A DNA stretch of 64,000 nt from Chryseobacterium turcicum (GTDB lineage Bacteria > Bacteroidota > Bacteroidia > Flavobacteriales > Weeksellaceae). The stretch spans positions 1,096,001-1,160,000 of the forward strand of contig NZ_JAJNAY010000001.1 in assembly GCF_021010565.1 (NCBI RefSeq), in the 5' to 3' direction. The notes under the pieces were generated by a model, which did no database searches, was not told where the DNA came from, and worked only from the letters and a program-made list of their open reading frames with translations. The position numbers and the translations under genes were made by a program. Below are positions 9,487 through 17,150 of this stretch, piece by piece (position 1 is the stretch's first letter; every line of letters begins with the position of its first letter).

Positions 9487-9873
9487 ATGGCGAAACATAA
9501 AGTCCATTACGAATTCCCAATGCACTGTCTTTCAGAGATTTTGTATGAATATTTGGCAACTGCTGAGGGATTGTCTGAATGGTTTGCAGATGAGGTAGTA
9601 GAGAAAGGTGATGATTTCTTTTTCAGTTGGGGCGGAGGTCCTGCTGAAAAGGCGACTTTAATCAGATATAAGCCTGAAGGTTTCGTACGTTACAGATGGG
9701 AAGAGGATGAAGGGACCAAAAACTTCTTCGAGATGACTATTACAATTGATGATATTACAGAAGATCTGGCTTTAAATATTACAGATTTTTGTGAAGAAGG
9801 GGATGAAGAGGAAAACGCAATGTACTGGGAAAACCTTATCGAAAACCTTAGAATAAAATTAGGTGCTGCTTAA
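9487..9873 (+). CDS. START-like (SRPBCC superfamily) domain protein
   Basis: A 128-residue acidic cytoplasmic protein of the flavobacterial START-like group. It reads MAKHKVHYEFPMHCLSEILYEYLATAEGLSEWFADEV and then has a second half of the type seen in AHSA1/SRPBCC proteins (FFFSWGGGPAEKATLIRYKPEGFVRYRWE). An in-frame GTG at 9466 would add seven residues but sits in poor context, so the ATG at 9487 was chosen. A perfect hairpin terminator follows. The fold forms a hydrophobic ligand cavity; no ligand or partner is known. Confidence 0.83.
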   Translation: MAKHKVHYEFPMHCLSEILYEYLATAEGLSEWFADEVVEKGDDFFFSWGGGPAEKATLIRYKPEGFVRYRWEEDEGTKNFFEMTITIDDITEDLALNITDFCEEGDEEENAMYWENLIENLRIKLGAA

Positions 9874-9907
9874 TTCATAAGCGGGACTGTTTTAATGAAC
9901 AAAACTG

Positions 9908-9936
9908 ATGAACGATTTATCGTTCATTATTTTTTT
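9908..9936 (+). terminator. Terminator after the START-like gene
   Basis: Perfect 8-bp hairpin ATGAACGA-ttta-TCGTTCAT followed by a T-rich run. It ends only about 16 nt before the next start codon. Confidence 0.87.
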
Positions 9937-9952
9937 ATAAAAGAATTAAATT

Positions 9953-10762
9953 TTGAAAAATACCTATTTTACTTCTGAAGAACTTGAATTGAAAAACCGC
10001 GCATTTCTCTCAGGAGATGCGGTGAAAGTTTCTTTTTTTATTAGAAATTCAAAATTAATCATGGATGAAGAATGCTATTTCTTTTTAATGGCGTCCATGA
10101 GAAAAATGAGAATGAATATTCCTCTTTCTTACACCCTGGAGTTTTTTCAGAATCTTTTTAATGAAAAAGTGATTGCGGGAAGCAATATTCATAACGGAAT
10201 TATCAATTTCTTGGTATTCAGAAATTCAGACGGAATTACTTTGTCTAAATCTTCGGTTTCTTATTATTTTGAAGTGGAAGAAATGGATGATATTCTTTCG
10301 ATTCATCAAAGACCTTTAGAATTAGATTTAATTAAGGAAATTAATGTAAATAATAATCTCCTAAGCAATATCCGCGTTCATTGTCCTGAAAATATTTATG
10401 GGAAAATTTACGCCCAGGAAAATGACTTGGATGATGTGATATTATTAAATCCGAATAAGCGAATTGCACGTTCTACCACAGGGAATCTTTTATTCTTGGA
10501 AGGGTATGTAGTTAAAATACCAAAACAGTCTGAAGGAGCTTATATTTCGCCGTTATTGGAGAATTTTGTAACCTTCTTGCACAAAAATAATCTTGCCGAT
10601 ACTCAGGAGCATGAAATTATTGCTTTTGAATCTCAGAAAGCAGAAGAAATTCTATTGATTTCAGATGAAAAAGGAGTCTTTTCAGTAAAGAAAATTAGAA
10701 ATAAAACTTTCGAAAATACCCGCTTCACCGAATTGGTTGAAAGCTGGAGAAATAGTTTCTAA
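9953..10762 (+). CDS. Class IV aminotransferase-like protein (TTG start)
   Basis: A 269-residue fold-type IV PLP enzyme of the branched-chain/D-amino-acid aminotransferase and aminodeoxychorismate lyase group. NRAFLSGDAVKVSFFIRN corresponds to the family N-terminus, LIKEINVNNNLLSNI probably holds the PLP lysine, and RSTTGNLLFLEGYVVKIPK matches the ExxxxNLF region. The usual Glu is replaced by Ser/Thr here, so substrate and activity are doubtful. The family N-terminus requires a non-ATG start; TTG at 9953 is the only good choice because a TAA lies six bases upstream. A lyase (pabC-like) role is possible. No folate genes are adjacent. Confidence 0.77.
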   Translation: MKNTYFTSEELELKNRAFLSGDAVKVSFFIRNSKLIMDEECYFFLMASMRKMRMNIPLSYTLEFFQNLFNEKVIAGSNIHNGIINFLVFRNSDGITLSKSSVSYYFEVEEMDDILSIHQRPLELDLIKEINVNNNLLSNIRVHCPENIYGKIYAQENDLDDVILLNPNKRIARSTTGNLLFLEGYVVKIPKQSEGAYISPLLENFVTFLHKNNLADTQEHEIIAFESQKAEEILLISDEKGVFSVKKIRNKTFENTRFTELVESWRNSF

Positions 10763-10769
10763 AATTGAC

Positions 10770-10810
10770 AAACCCGGTAAACAACATTGAAGTCCTTTAC
10801 CGGGTTTTAT
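10770..10810 (+). terminator. Terminator after the class IV aminotransferase gene
   Basis: AAACCCGGTAAA and TTTACCGGGTTT form a 12-bp stem followed by TTT. No gene is recognised from here to 10993. Confidence 0.88.
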
Positions 10811-10993
10811 TCTAACCGAGGTTAGAAATTGTATTTTATTTGGGTAAAGCTTCAAAATCTAAATAAACATGTTTTGCTGCTTTCATCGTACTTGTTTTAT
10901 ATATTCTCAAAGAACGGGAAAAGTATCTTAAAAATTTTATAACAAAAACATAAAATTTGTTAAATTTTAAATCGCTTCAATGTGAAGTAATGG

Positions 10994-11542
10994 TTAGTTT
11001 AAAGAAATATCTTCCGGAGCATTGGCCCATAAAAGATATTCACCACCAAGATTTTGCATAATAGATTTCCATAGAGTATGGTCATTGGGGAGGGTGTAGT
11101 CGAGATTGTAGACATCTACTACCGTCCAGACTTTTTGTTGTACTTCATTATCGAGCTGTGAGCCAGACCAACCAGAATATCCTGAAAATATTTTCACATC
11201 CTGAATGCTGATTTCGTTCTGCAGCACGGCATTTATGATGAGCTCTATATCTTCAGTAAGATAATATTCGTCATTTATTACGGTGTAATTTTCCGTTACT
11301 TTTTTGCCTTTGATGATAAAAAAGACTTTATCATTTTCCACAGGGCCGCCATCGTAAACTTCAATTTCAAAATCGAAAAAATTTTTGAAACGATTACTCA
11401 TTTTAGTGTTTTTCTTATTCAGTATCAAACCAAATGCTCCATTTTCGGTATGGTCGATAATTAGCACAACCGACCTTGAAAAAATATCGCCGGAAATATC
11501 GGGTGTGGAAATTAATATTTTACCTTTGTATGAGTAATTCAT
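10994..11542 (-). CDS. yqgE: YqgE/AlgH family protein
   Basis: A 182-residue protein of the UPF0301 (YqgE/AlgH) family. The N-terminus MNYSYKGKILISTPDISGDIF, then SRSVVLIIDHTENGAFGLILNK and later YDGGPVENDKVFFI, are the family pattern. AlgH was first named for an effect on alginate production in Pseudomonas, but the molecular role is unknown. A TTG two codons upstream was rejected as the start because it is the end of a perfect -7 promoter box. The start lies only 3 nt from that box, so the mRNA is probably leaderless. It is divergent from pdxH. Confidence 0.9.
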   Translation of the reverse strand: MNYSYKGKILISTPDISGDIFSRSVVLIIDHTENGAFGLILNKKNTKMSNRFKNFFDFEIEVYDGGPVENDKVFFIIKGKKVTENYTVINDEYYLTEDIELIINAVLQNEISIQDVKIFSGYSGWSGSQLDNEVQQKVWTVVDVYNLDYTLPNDHTLWKSIMQNLGGEYLLWANAPEDISLN

Positions 11543-11545
11543 ACT

Positions 11546-11553
11546 CAAATTTA
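11546..11553 (-). promoter_or_regulatory. -7 box of the yqgE promoter, 3 nt from the start codon
   Basis: On the minus strand TAAATTTG is followed by AGT and then the ATG. This spacing puts transcription start at or beside the start codon. Confidence 0.6.
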
Positions 11554-11566
11554 ATAAAAATTATTT

Positions 11567-12208
11567 ATGGAAAACCTCCACGATAAAAGAAAAATCTACG
11601 AAAAATCTCAACTTATTGAAACTGAGATTAAAGAGAATCCTATTGAGCAATTCAGAGATTGGTTCTTAGATGCTTCTGAAAACCCTTCCGTCTCTGAGGC
11701 TAATGCAATGGCGGTTTCTACATTGGAGGAAGATGGCTGTCCGCGTACAAGAATGGTCTTACTGAAAGAATATACCTACGAAGGTTTTATTTTTTATACG
11801 AATTACGATAGCCGAAAAGGAAAAGCAATTGAAAAAACACATAAAGCCTGTCTTCATTTCTTTTGGCCCGGTTTAGAAAGGCAGATTATTATTAAAGCAG
11901 ATTTAGAAAAAATTGCTGAGAATTTAAGTGATGGTTATTTTCATTCAAGACCCAAAGGCAGTCAGCTTGGTGCTGCGGTTTCCCCACAAAGCCAGGAAAT
12001 CCCCGACAGAATGTTTTTAGAAGAAAAATTAAAAGCATTAGAGCAAGAGTACGAGAATAAAGAAGTTCCCAGACCTGAAAATTGGGGCGGGTATATCGCA
12101 AAACCTTACGAAATAGAATTTTGGCAGGGAAGACCCAATAGATTGCATGACAGGATAATTTATATCTTAGAAGATTTCGACTGGAAAATCTCTCGATTGG
12201 CACCTTAA
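11567..12208 (+). CDS. pdxH: Pyridoxamine 5'-phosphate oxidase
   Basis: An FMN-dependent oxidase that makes pyridoxal 5'-phosphate from pyridoxamine or pyridoxine phosphate, the last step of vitamin B6 synthesis and salvage. Its 213 residues match E. coli PdxH (218). Motifs include NAMAVSTLEEDGCPRTRMVLLK, FYTNYDSRKGKAI, WPGLERQI, SRPKGSQLGAAVSPQS and the C-terminal EFWQGRPNRLHDR, then LAP at the very end as in the family. It is divergent from yqgE and shares a bidirectional terminator with the HU gene. Confidence 0.96.
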   Translation: MENLHDKRKIYEKSQLIETEIKENPIEQFRDWFLDASENPSVSEANAMAVSTLEEDGCPRTRMVLLKEYTYEGFIFYTNYDSRKGKAIEKTHKACLHFFWPGLERQIIIKADLEKIAENLSDGYFHSRPKGSQLGAAVSPQSQEIPDRMFLEEKLKALEQEYENKEVPRPENWGGYIAKPYEIEFWQGRPNRLHDRIIYILEDFDWKISRLAP

Positions 12209-12247
12209 TTTTTAATTATTGAAGTCGAAACCTGTGTTATTTATACG

Positions 12248-12285
12248 AAAAAACCCCATCATATGATGAGGTTTTCTTTTTTTAT
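12248..12285. terminator. Bidirectional terminator between pdxH and the HU gene
   Basis: A-run, then the near-perfect palindrome CCCCATCATATGATGAGG, then a T-run. It serves both convergent genes. Confidence 0.85.
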
Positions 12286-12295
12286 AATCACGTGA

Positions 12296-12607
12296 TTATT
12301 TTTTCTTTTTAGCAGCTGCAGGAGCGTTTGCCATTGCTACAGCCGAAGATAAATCTGCACCTGCTTTAAACTTAGCAACAGTTTTAGCTTCAATATTGAT
12401 TGGTTTTTTTGTAGCAGGGTTAATACCTTGTCTTGCTGCTCTTTCAGATACTGAGAAAGTACCGAAACCTACTAAAGATACTTTTCCATCTTTATTCTTT
12501 AGGGTGGTAGTTACATTAGAGATGAAAGATTCTAATGCTGCTTTAGCGGCTACCTTAGTAATTCCTGCGTCTTTTGCGATTGCGTCGATTAATTCAGACT
12601 TGTTCAT
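12296..12607 (-). CDS. HU-family DNA-binding protein
   Basis: A 103-residue histone-like protein that bends and compacts DNA. MNKSELIDAIAKDAGITKVAAKAALESFI, VSLVGFGTFSVSERAARQGINPATKKPI (with the intercalating proline of the beta arm) and KFKAGADLSSAV are the HU consensus. The C-terminus has an extra alanine-rich segment ending in four lysines (APAAAKKKK), a short basic tail common in Bacteroidota HU proteins and absent from E. coli HU. It has its own promoter and a strong terminator. Confidence 0.95.
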   Translation of the reverse strand: MNKSELIDAIAKDAGITKVAAKAALESFISNVTTTLKNKDGKVSLVGFGTFSVSERAARQGINPATKKPINIEAKTVAKFKAGADLSSAVAMANAPAAAKKKK

Positions 12608-12641
12608 AATTTTAATATTAAAAGTTAGTTAGTTATAGAAG

Positions 12642-12671
12642 CAAATTTAAAACAATTTTCAAATTGTGCAA
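12642..12671 (-). promoter_or_regulatory. Promoter of the HU gene
   Basis: On the minus strand TTG (12669-12671), 19 nt, TAAATTTG (12642-12649), then a 34-nt leader to the ATG. Confidence 0.75.
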
Positions 12672-13117
12672 ATTTTTTGCAAAAACTTATTGATTTTTTT
12701 TACAATTTGTTAAAATTGATTGAAAATTGATAATTCGGGTTTTTGCGAAAAAGCTACGTTTCGAGGTACTAAAATCATGCCAACTCCTTATGTTTATTGA
12801 CTTTCCGTGATTCTACGGTTTTATTCTTTGATTTATTAATTCCCTAATTTGGTGTCAAGTATTTATTTTTTTATAGATATGCTTGTTGAGTTTGTAAAAT
12901 AATTATCAATATTTTACTGTGGATAAAATTAATCGCCTCTATTGATGGGACTTGTAATTTATATTTTGAAATCTGTATTTTGATTTGTATTTGAAAATTC
13001 AGCTGGATAAATCAAAAATAAGACGTTAAAAAGAGTTTAAAAAGATACCAAAGGCAAAGTTGCGCACCAAAATAAATATTTAAGTAAAATTTTAAACAAG
13101 CTCTTAAATATTATTAA
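12672..13117. other. AT-rich gap between the divergent HU and panD genes
   Basis: About 450 bases without a convincing open frame, RNA gene or long repeat. Only promoter-like T-rich tracts and a weak dyad (CCGTGATTCTACGG near 12806) were seen. Confidence 0.55.
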
Positions 13118-13125
13118 TAAATTTG
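13118..13125 (+). promoter_or_regulatory. -7 box of the panD promoter, 4 nt from the start codon
   Basis: TAAATTTG followed by CACC and the panD ATG. The start codon is well fixed by family comparison, so the mRNA is predicted to be leaderless. Confidence 0.65.
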
Positions 13126-13129
13126 CACC

Positions 13130-13480
13130 ATGTTAATAGAAGTATTCAAATCTAAAATTCACAGGGTAAGAGTTACGGCTTCAGACCTTAATTATATTGG
13201 AAGCATTACCATTGACGAAGACCTTATCGAAGCTGCTGGTTTGGTAGTAGGAGAAAGAGTTTATATCGTTAATGTCAACAACGGAGAGCGTTTTGATACG
13301 TATGTGATTAAAGGGAAAAGAAAATCTGGTGAAGTTTGCTTAAATGGCCCTGCTGCTAGAAAAGTACAGCGTGATGACATCATTATTATCATTGCTTATG
13401 CACAGATGACGCCCGAGGAAGCTCAGGAGTTTCAACCAAAAATCGTTTTTCCGGACGAAAAGACCAATCTTCTTACTTAA
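13130..13480 (+). CDS. panD: Aspartate 1-decarboxylase
   Basis: A pyruvoyl enzyme that makes beta-alanine from aspartate for pantothenate and coenzyme A. It has 116 residues; E. coli PanD has 126. The self-cleavage site is Gly24-Ser25 ([10 protein letters not shown]), which generates the pyruvoyl group. Downstream are [22 protein letters not shown] and [22 protein letters not shown], both typical. The start is confirmed by alignment of [11 protein letters not shown] with family N-termini. The next gene begins 3 nt after the stop, so the two form an operon. Confidence 0.96.
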   Translation: MLIEVFKSKIHRVRVTASDLNYIGSITIDEDLIEAAGLVVGERVYIVNVNNGERFDTYVIKGKRKSGEVCLNGPAARKVQRDDIIIIIAYAQMTPEEAQEFQPKIVFPDEKTNLLT

Positions 13481-13483
13481 AAT

Positions 13484-14497
13484 ATGGAGAAGAAACCGAA
13501 CAAAATATTAAAATCATTTTTAACCATAGTAATTTCGCTTGCTTTTGCAGGCTTTTTTTTGTGGTTAGCGCTTAGAGGATTAGATTTTAAAGTGATTCAA
13601 AAGTCTTTGGCGAAAGCCAATTATATTTGGGTGGCTTTTGCTTCTGTTTTTGCTCTTTTAGCGTATTGGTTCAGAGCAATTCGCTGGAATTTGTTATTAG
13701 AACCGATGGGACATAAGATTTCAAGTTCAAATGCACTTTGGTCTTTATCATTTGGTTATTTGATGAATTTAACGATTCCTAGAAGTGGAGAGGTGGCGAG
13801 AGCGACTGCTTTATACGGAGTAGAAAAAGTTCCTGTAGATAAATCTTTTGGAACGATTATTCTTGAAAGAGTGGTTGATTTGATTTGTATGATGGGATTT
13901 TTGGGATTGACTTTAATCTTTAAATATGATGCAATTTTATCATTCTATCAGAATTCAGGAGTGAATATCAATCCAAATAAAATAATACTGATTCTTGGAG
14001 GTTTGGTAGTTGCAGGAATTTTATTTTTTATTTTTAAAAATAAATTTGTGAATGTTCCTGTTTTAGGGAAAATTATAGGTTTTATTGATGGGATTATTCA
14101 AGGTCTTACATCTATTTTCAAACTTAAAGAAAAAGGGAAGTTCATCATCTATACAATAGGAATTTGGGTTTCTTATTATTTTGCAGCATTTCTAATATGT
14201 TTTGCGTTGCCTGAAACTTCAGGCTTTACCTTCGCAGACGGATTTTTTATTCTTGTTGTAGGAACTTTAGGGATGATTATTCCTGCTAGTGGTGGAATTG
14301 GTGCTTTTAATTTGGCGATGAAATATGGTTTTATGGCATTATTTCTTGCAATGGGTAAAAGTGCTGAGTTTGGTGGCGAAATGGGCTTAACATATTCGTT
14401 CATCTCACTTCCTTTACAAATTTTTGTAATGCTGGTTATGGGATTAATTTCCATTCCAATGTTGGCAAAAGCCCGTAACAATGTGGCTAAAGAATAA
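13484..14497 (+). CDS. YbhN/UPF0104-type membrane protein (lysylphosphatidylglycerol synthase TM-like)
   Basis: A polytopic inner-membrane protein of 337 residues with about eight hydrophobic segments. It belongs to the 'LPG synthase transmembrane region' family, the flippase half of MprF-like proteins without the synthase domain. Diagnostic parts are YWFRAIRWNLLLEPMGHKIS, LNLTIPRSGEVARATALYGVEKVPVDKSFGTIILERVVDL and IPASGGIGAFNLAMKYGF. Members move lipids or lipid-linked intermediates across membranes; the cargo here is unknown. It follows panD directly and ends at a good terminator. Pairing with panD is frequent in this phylum, without a known functional link. Confidence 0.85.
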   Translation: MEKKPNKILKSFLTIVISLAFAGFFLWLALRGLDFKVIQKSLAKANYIWVAFASVFALLAYWFRAIRWNLLLEPMGHKISSSNALWSLSFGYLMNLTIPRSGEVARATALYGVEKVPVDKSFGTIILERVVDLICMMGFLGLTLIFKYDAILSFYQNSGVNINPNKIILILGGLVVAGILFFIFKNKFVNVPVLGKIIGFIDGIIQGLTSIFKLKEKGKFIIYTIGIWVSYYFAAFLICFALPETSGFTFADGFFILVVGTLGMIIPASGGIGAFNLAMKYGFMALFLAMGKSAEFGGEMGLTYSFISLPLQIFVMLVMGLISIPMLAKARNNVAKE

Positions 14498-14524
14498 TTT
14501 TCAATCATCTTTTTTAAATATAGA

Positions 14525-14556
14525 AATCCCGTTTCATTTGAGATGGGATTTTTTTG
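14525..14556 (+). terminator. Terminator after the panD operon
   Basis: AATCCCGTTTCA pairs with TGAGATGGGATT (12 bp, two G-T pairs), followed by six T. Confidence 0.88.
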
Positions 14557-14672
14557 TGTTTTAAAATTTTATCAAATATTAAAAAAAGTTTAAAGTTGTA
14601 TGATTTTTTATCATTAATTTGGTCAATTCACAAATCAAATCTATCTTAAGAGAAAAATTACATTTACACATT

Positions 14673-15251
14673 ATGGCGATTAATTTACAGAAAGGGCAAA
14701 AAATAGAATTAGGACTTACAAAAATGACAATCGGTTTAGGATGGGACCCAAATGAGAGTCATGGAGGTGGTACTTTTGATTTGGATGCTTCAGCAATTAT
14801 GATTGATTCCGACAGAAAACTGGTTGGAGACGAATATTTTGTTTTTTACAATAATTTGAATTCTCCGGATGGAGCTTTACAACATACAGGAGACGATCCC
14901 GATGGAAAAAGTAGCGATGGTGACGATGACGAAGCCATTGTGATTGATCTTGAAAAAGTAGATCCTAGAGTAGAAGAAATACTGTTTGTAGTAACTATTG
15001 AGGATTTCGAAAGAAAAAAACAAAACTTCGGAATGGTAAGAAACTCGTACATCAGAGTTGTTGATAATAGTAATCATCAGGAAATTGCAAAATACGAGCT
15101 TGATGAAGATTTCTCTATCGAAACCGGCGTAGAATTCGGTAGACTATACAAAAGAAACGGAAGCTGGAAATTTGAAGCTTCAGGAATTGGGTACAGAGCT
15201 GATCTTGGTTTCTTTTTAGAGAAATATTATAAAGGTCAAATCATTAAATAA
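14673..15251 (+). CDS. TerD-family stress protein (first copy)
   Basis: A 192-residue TerD-domain protein, usual length for the family. TerD domains bind calcium through acidic loops and act in the poorly understood Ter stress systems, which respond to tellurite, phage and other damage. The motifs are MAINLQKGQKIELG, ITIGLGWDP-like (MTIGLGWDPN), FDLDASAIMI, then DDPDGKSSDGDDDEAIVIDL with the clustered aspartates, and NSYIRVVD. A TTG 54 nt upstream extends the frame but lies at a -7-like TTAATTTG, so the ATG that aligns with the second copy was used. It starts the Ter gene cluster. Its own paralogue lies 63 nt downstream. Confidence 0.93.
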   Translation: MAINLQKGQKIELGLTKMTIGLGWDPNESHGGGTFDLDASAIMIDSDRKLVGDEYFVFYNNLNSPDGALQHTGDDPDGKSSDGDDDEAIVIDLEKVDPRVEEILFVVTIEDFERKKQNFGMVRNSYIRVVDNSNHQEIAKYELDEDFSIETGVEFGRLYKRNGSWKFEASGIGYRADLGFFLEKYYKGQIIK

Positions 15252-15314
15252 AAGAATTTTAACTTACAAAAATAAAACAACAACAAATTTAAAACAACAC
15301 AAAAAAGATTAAAA

Positions 15315-15980
15315 ATGGCAATTAATTTACAGAAAGGTCAAACAATTGATTTAAGAAAAAATGACCGTGGCGAAAGCGTTTACGACCTGTCTCAGGTAAC
15401 TATTGGTTTAGGATGGGATGTTCGTAAGCAAGGAGGTTTTTTCGGGAAAATATTTAGCAAAGAAGCAGAATACGATTTAGATGCGGTTGCGTTTCTTTTA
15501 GATGGAAACGGAAAAGTTGCCAATTTAGGAAGAACGGTTCAAACCAACGATGGTAGACAAATGGGACTTTATGAAGGCGATGTTATTTATTTCAATTCAA
15601 TGCACCATCCAAGCGGCCATATTTGGTTAACTGGAGATAACAGAACCGGAGCAGGAGATGGAGATGACGAACAAATTATCGTAAAACTAGACCAACTTGA
15701 CGAGCGTTATCAAAAAATTATTTTTGTGGTGACGATCTATATGGGAAGAAAAAATAATCAGCATTTTGGAATGATTGATAATGCATTTATCCGTGCGGTA
15801 GATGCCAGAGGAAAAGAAATTACAAAATACAGTCTTTCCGGTGATGCTAGTATGAATGGAAAATGTTCTATGGTTTTCGCAGAAGCCTACAGGCATAATG
15901 GTGACTGGAAATTCCGTGCTTTAGGAGAACCCAATCATTCAGACAGTTTTGTAGATATCCTTAAAAACTATTCTTACTAA
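15315..15980 (+). CDS. TerD-family stress protein (second copy)
   Basis: A 221-residue paralogue of the preceding TerD protein, with the same opening (MAINLQKGQTIDL) and core (VTIGLGWDV, YDLDAVAFLLDGNGKV, TGDNRTGAGDGDDEQIIVKL, NAFIRAVDA). It carries an insertion near residues 35-45 (RKQGGFFGKIFSKEAE) that the first copy lacks; such an insertion is seen in TerE/TerZ-like members. The acidic calcium-binding residues are retained. It is transcribed with the first copy. A 291-bp gap with a long inverted repeat separates it from the VWA gene. Confidence 0.93.
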   Translation: MAINLQKGQTIDLRKNDRGESVYDLSQVTIGLGWDVRKQGGFFGKIFSKEAEYDLDAVAFLLDGNGKVANLGRTVQTNDGRQMGLYEGDVIYFNSMHHPSGHIWLTGDNRTGAGDGDDEQIIVKLDQLDERYQKIIFVVTIYMGRKNNQHFGMIDNAFIRAVDARGKEITKYSLSGDASMNGKCSMVFAEAYRHNGDWKFRALGEPNHSDSFVDILKNYSY

Positions 15981-16013
15981 TTAAAGTATAAACAATTTTA
16001 GTACCTGATATTG

Positions 16014-16159
16014 TTTAACCGCAAAAGCAACAAAAGATTTTAGGATCTGATAAGCTATTCAAAAGCTAACAAAACAGTTAATAAATGAAAATTTTAGATT
16101 TTGTAAACTTTTGAATTTCTCTCTTTCCAATCATTTCTTTTGGTTCTTTTGCGGTTAAA
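16014..16159. repeat. 146-bp palindromic intergenic element, family 1 (GCAAAAG type)
   Basis: TTTAACCGCAAAAG (16014-16027) and its perfect inverse CTTTTGCGGTTAAA (16146-16159) bound the element. The arms extend inward imperfectly (CAACAAAAGATTTT versus the T-rich 16136-16145). The same words recur near 63157-63325 and 38808-38831, so this is a dispersed family. Confidence 0.8.
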
Positions 16160-16271
16160 AAGCTATTTTAAATTTTTTGTCATGTACTAGAATAAATAAT
16201 AATAAATAAATTTCATCAAGATTAATCTTTTTTGGAGATTGGTTTTGATGAAATTTTTAAAGTTTCGCATA

Positions 16272-16910
16272 ATGAACAGAAGATTATTGGCGTATTTTCT
16301 GCTGGATACCTCCGGCTCGATGAATGGTGAACCTATTCAGGCGCTGAACAATGGTTTCAACGGTTTGATTTCTATGCTCCGTTCAGATCCTCAAGCGATG
16401 GATACGCTGTCTTTAAGCGTGACCACTTTTGATCGTGATGTAAAAAATATCATTCCGATGATTGATCTTGCGAGTTTTCATCCGATGGAAATTACTTGTC
16501 CCGATAGTGGCCCTACTCATACAGGAGCTGCTTTGGAGCTGGTTTTGGCATTGCTTCAGGTTGATTTAATTAAAGGGTCTACAGAAGTGAAAGGAGACTG
16601 GAAACCATTGCTTTTTATTTTTACCGACGGAAAACCTTCAGATATTCAAAAATACAGACAGATGATTCCTGTAATCAAAAATATGGATTTCGGAGTCATT
16701 GTAGGTTGTGCTGCAGGACCAAAAGCTGATGAAAGTTTCCTGAAAGAACTCACTGATAATGTCGTAAAACTCGACACAACCGATGCTGCAACCTTATCTT
16801 CGTTCTTCAAATGGGTAAGTTCATCAATCACAATGGGTGGAAAATCACAAGGAACAGGCGAAAGTATCAGTCTTCCGCCACCACCATCAGAATTGAATAT
16901 TATTATTTAA
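16272..16910 (+). CDS. TerY-like von Willebrand factor A protein
   Basis: A 212-residue VWA protein, exactly the length of classical TerY. The metal-ion-dependent adhesion site is intact: D12-T-S-G-S16 (LLDTSGSMNGEP), a Thr in GPTHTGAALELVL, and the Asp of LLFIFTDGKPSD. TerY proteins work with TerD-type proteins and, in the TerY-P version, with a PP2C phosphatase and a kinase; all are present here. The frame is open 33 nt further upstream, but the chosen ATG aligns with the second VWA protein (MRRLPIYFLVD). Cytoplasmic; partner unknown. Confidence 0.9.
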   Translation: MNRRLLAYFLLDTSGSMNGEPIQALNNGFNGLISMLRSDPQAMDTLSLSVTTFDRDVKNIIPMIDLASFHPMEITCPDSGPTHTGAALELVLALLQVDLIKGSTEVKGDWKPLLFIFTDGKPSDIQKYRQMIPVIKNMDFGVIVGCAAGPKADESFLKELTDNVVKLDTTDAATLSSFFKWVSSSITMGGKSQGTGESISLPPPPSELNIII

Positions 16911-16926
16911 ATTTATTTTTAATTTT

Positions 16927-17043
16927 TTAAACCATTAAGATGATTTAAGAAGTTGAGGTTTATTAAGAAAATCAAATAGATTGCTAAAAAGCGAAGCTCA
17001 ACTTAATAGTCTTAACTCCTTAATTAAAATCTTAATGGTTTAA
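16927..17043. repeat. 117-bp palindromic intergenic element, family 2 (ACCATTAAGAT type)
   Basis: TTAAACCATTAAGAT (16927-16941) and its perfect inverse ATCTTAATGGTTTAA (17029-17043) enclose a second imperfect arm pair (AGTTGAGG / CTTAACTCC). No open frame lies inside. Confidence 0.8.
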
Positions 17044-17061
17044 GAAAAAAAAATAATCTCT

Positions 17062-17107
17062 CGCAGATTATTTTGATTAAGCAAATTAAAAAACTGCTCA
17101 ATCTGCG
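17062..17107. repeat. 46-bp palindromic intergenic element, family 3 (CGCAGATT type)
   Basis: CGCAGATT (17062-17069) and AATCTGCG (17100-17107) form a perfect inverted repeat directly after the family 2 element. Confidence 0.65.
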
Positions 17108-17150
17108 TGAAATAAATTATAATTAAACTAAAAAACACAATTAAAAAAAT

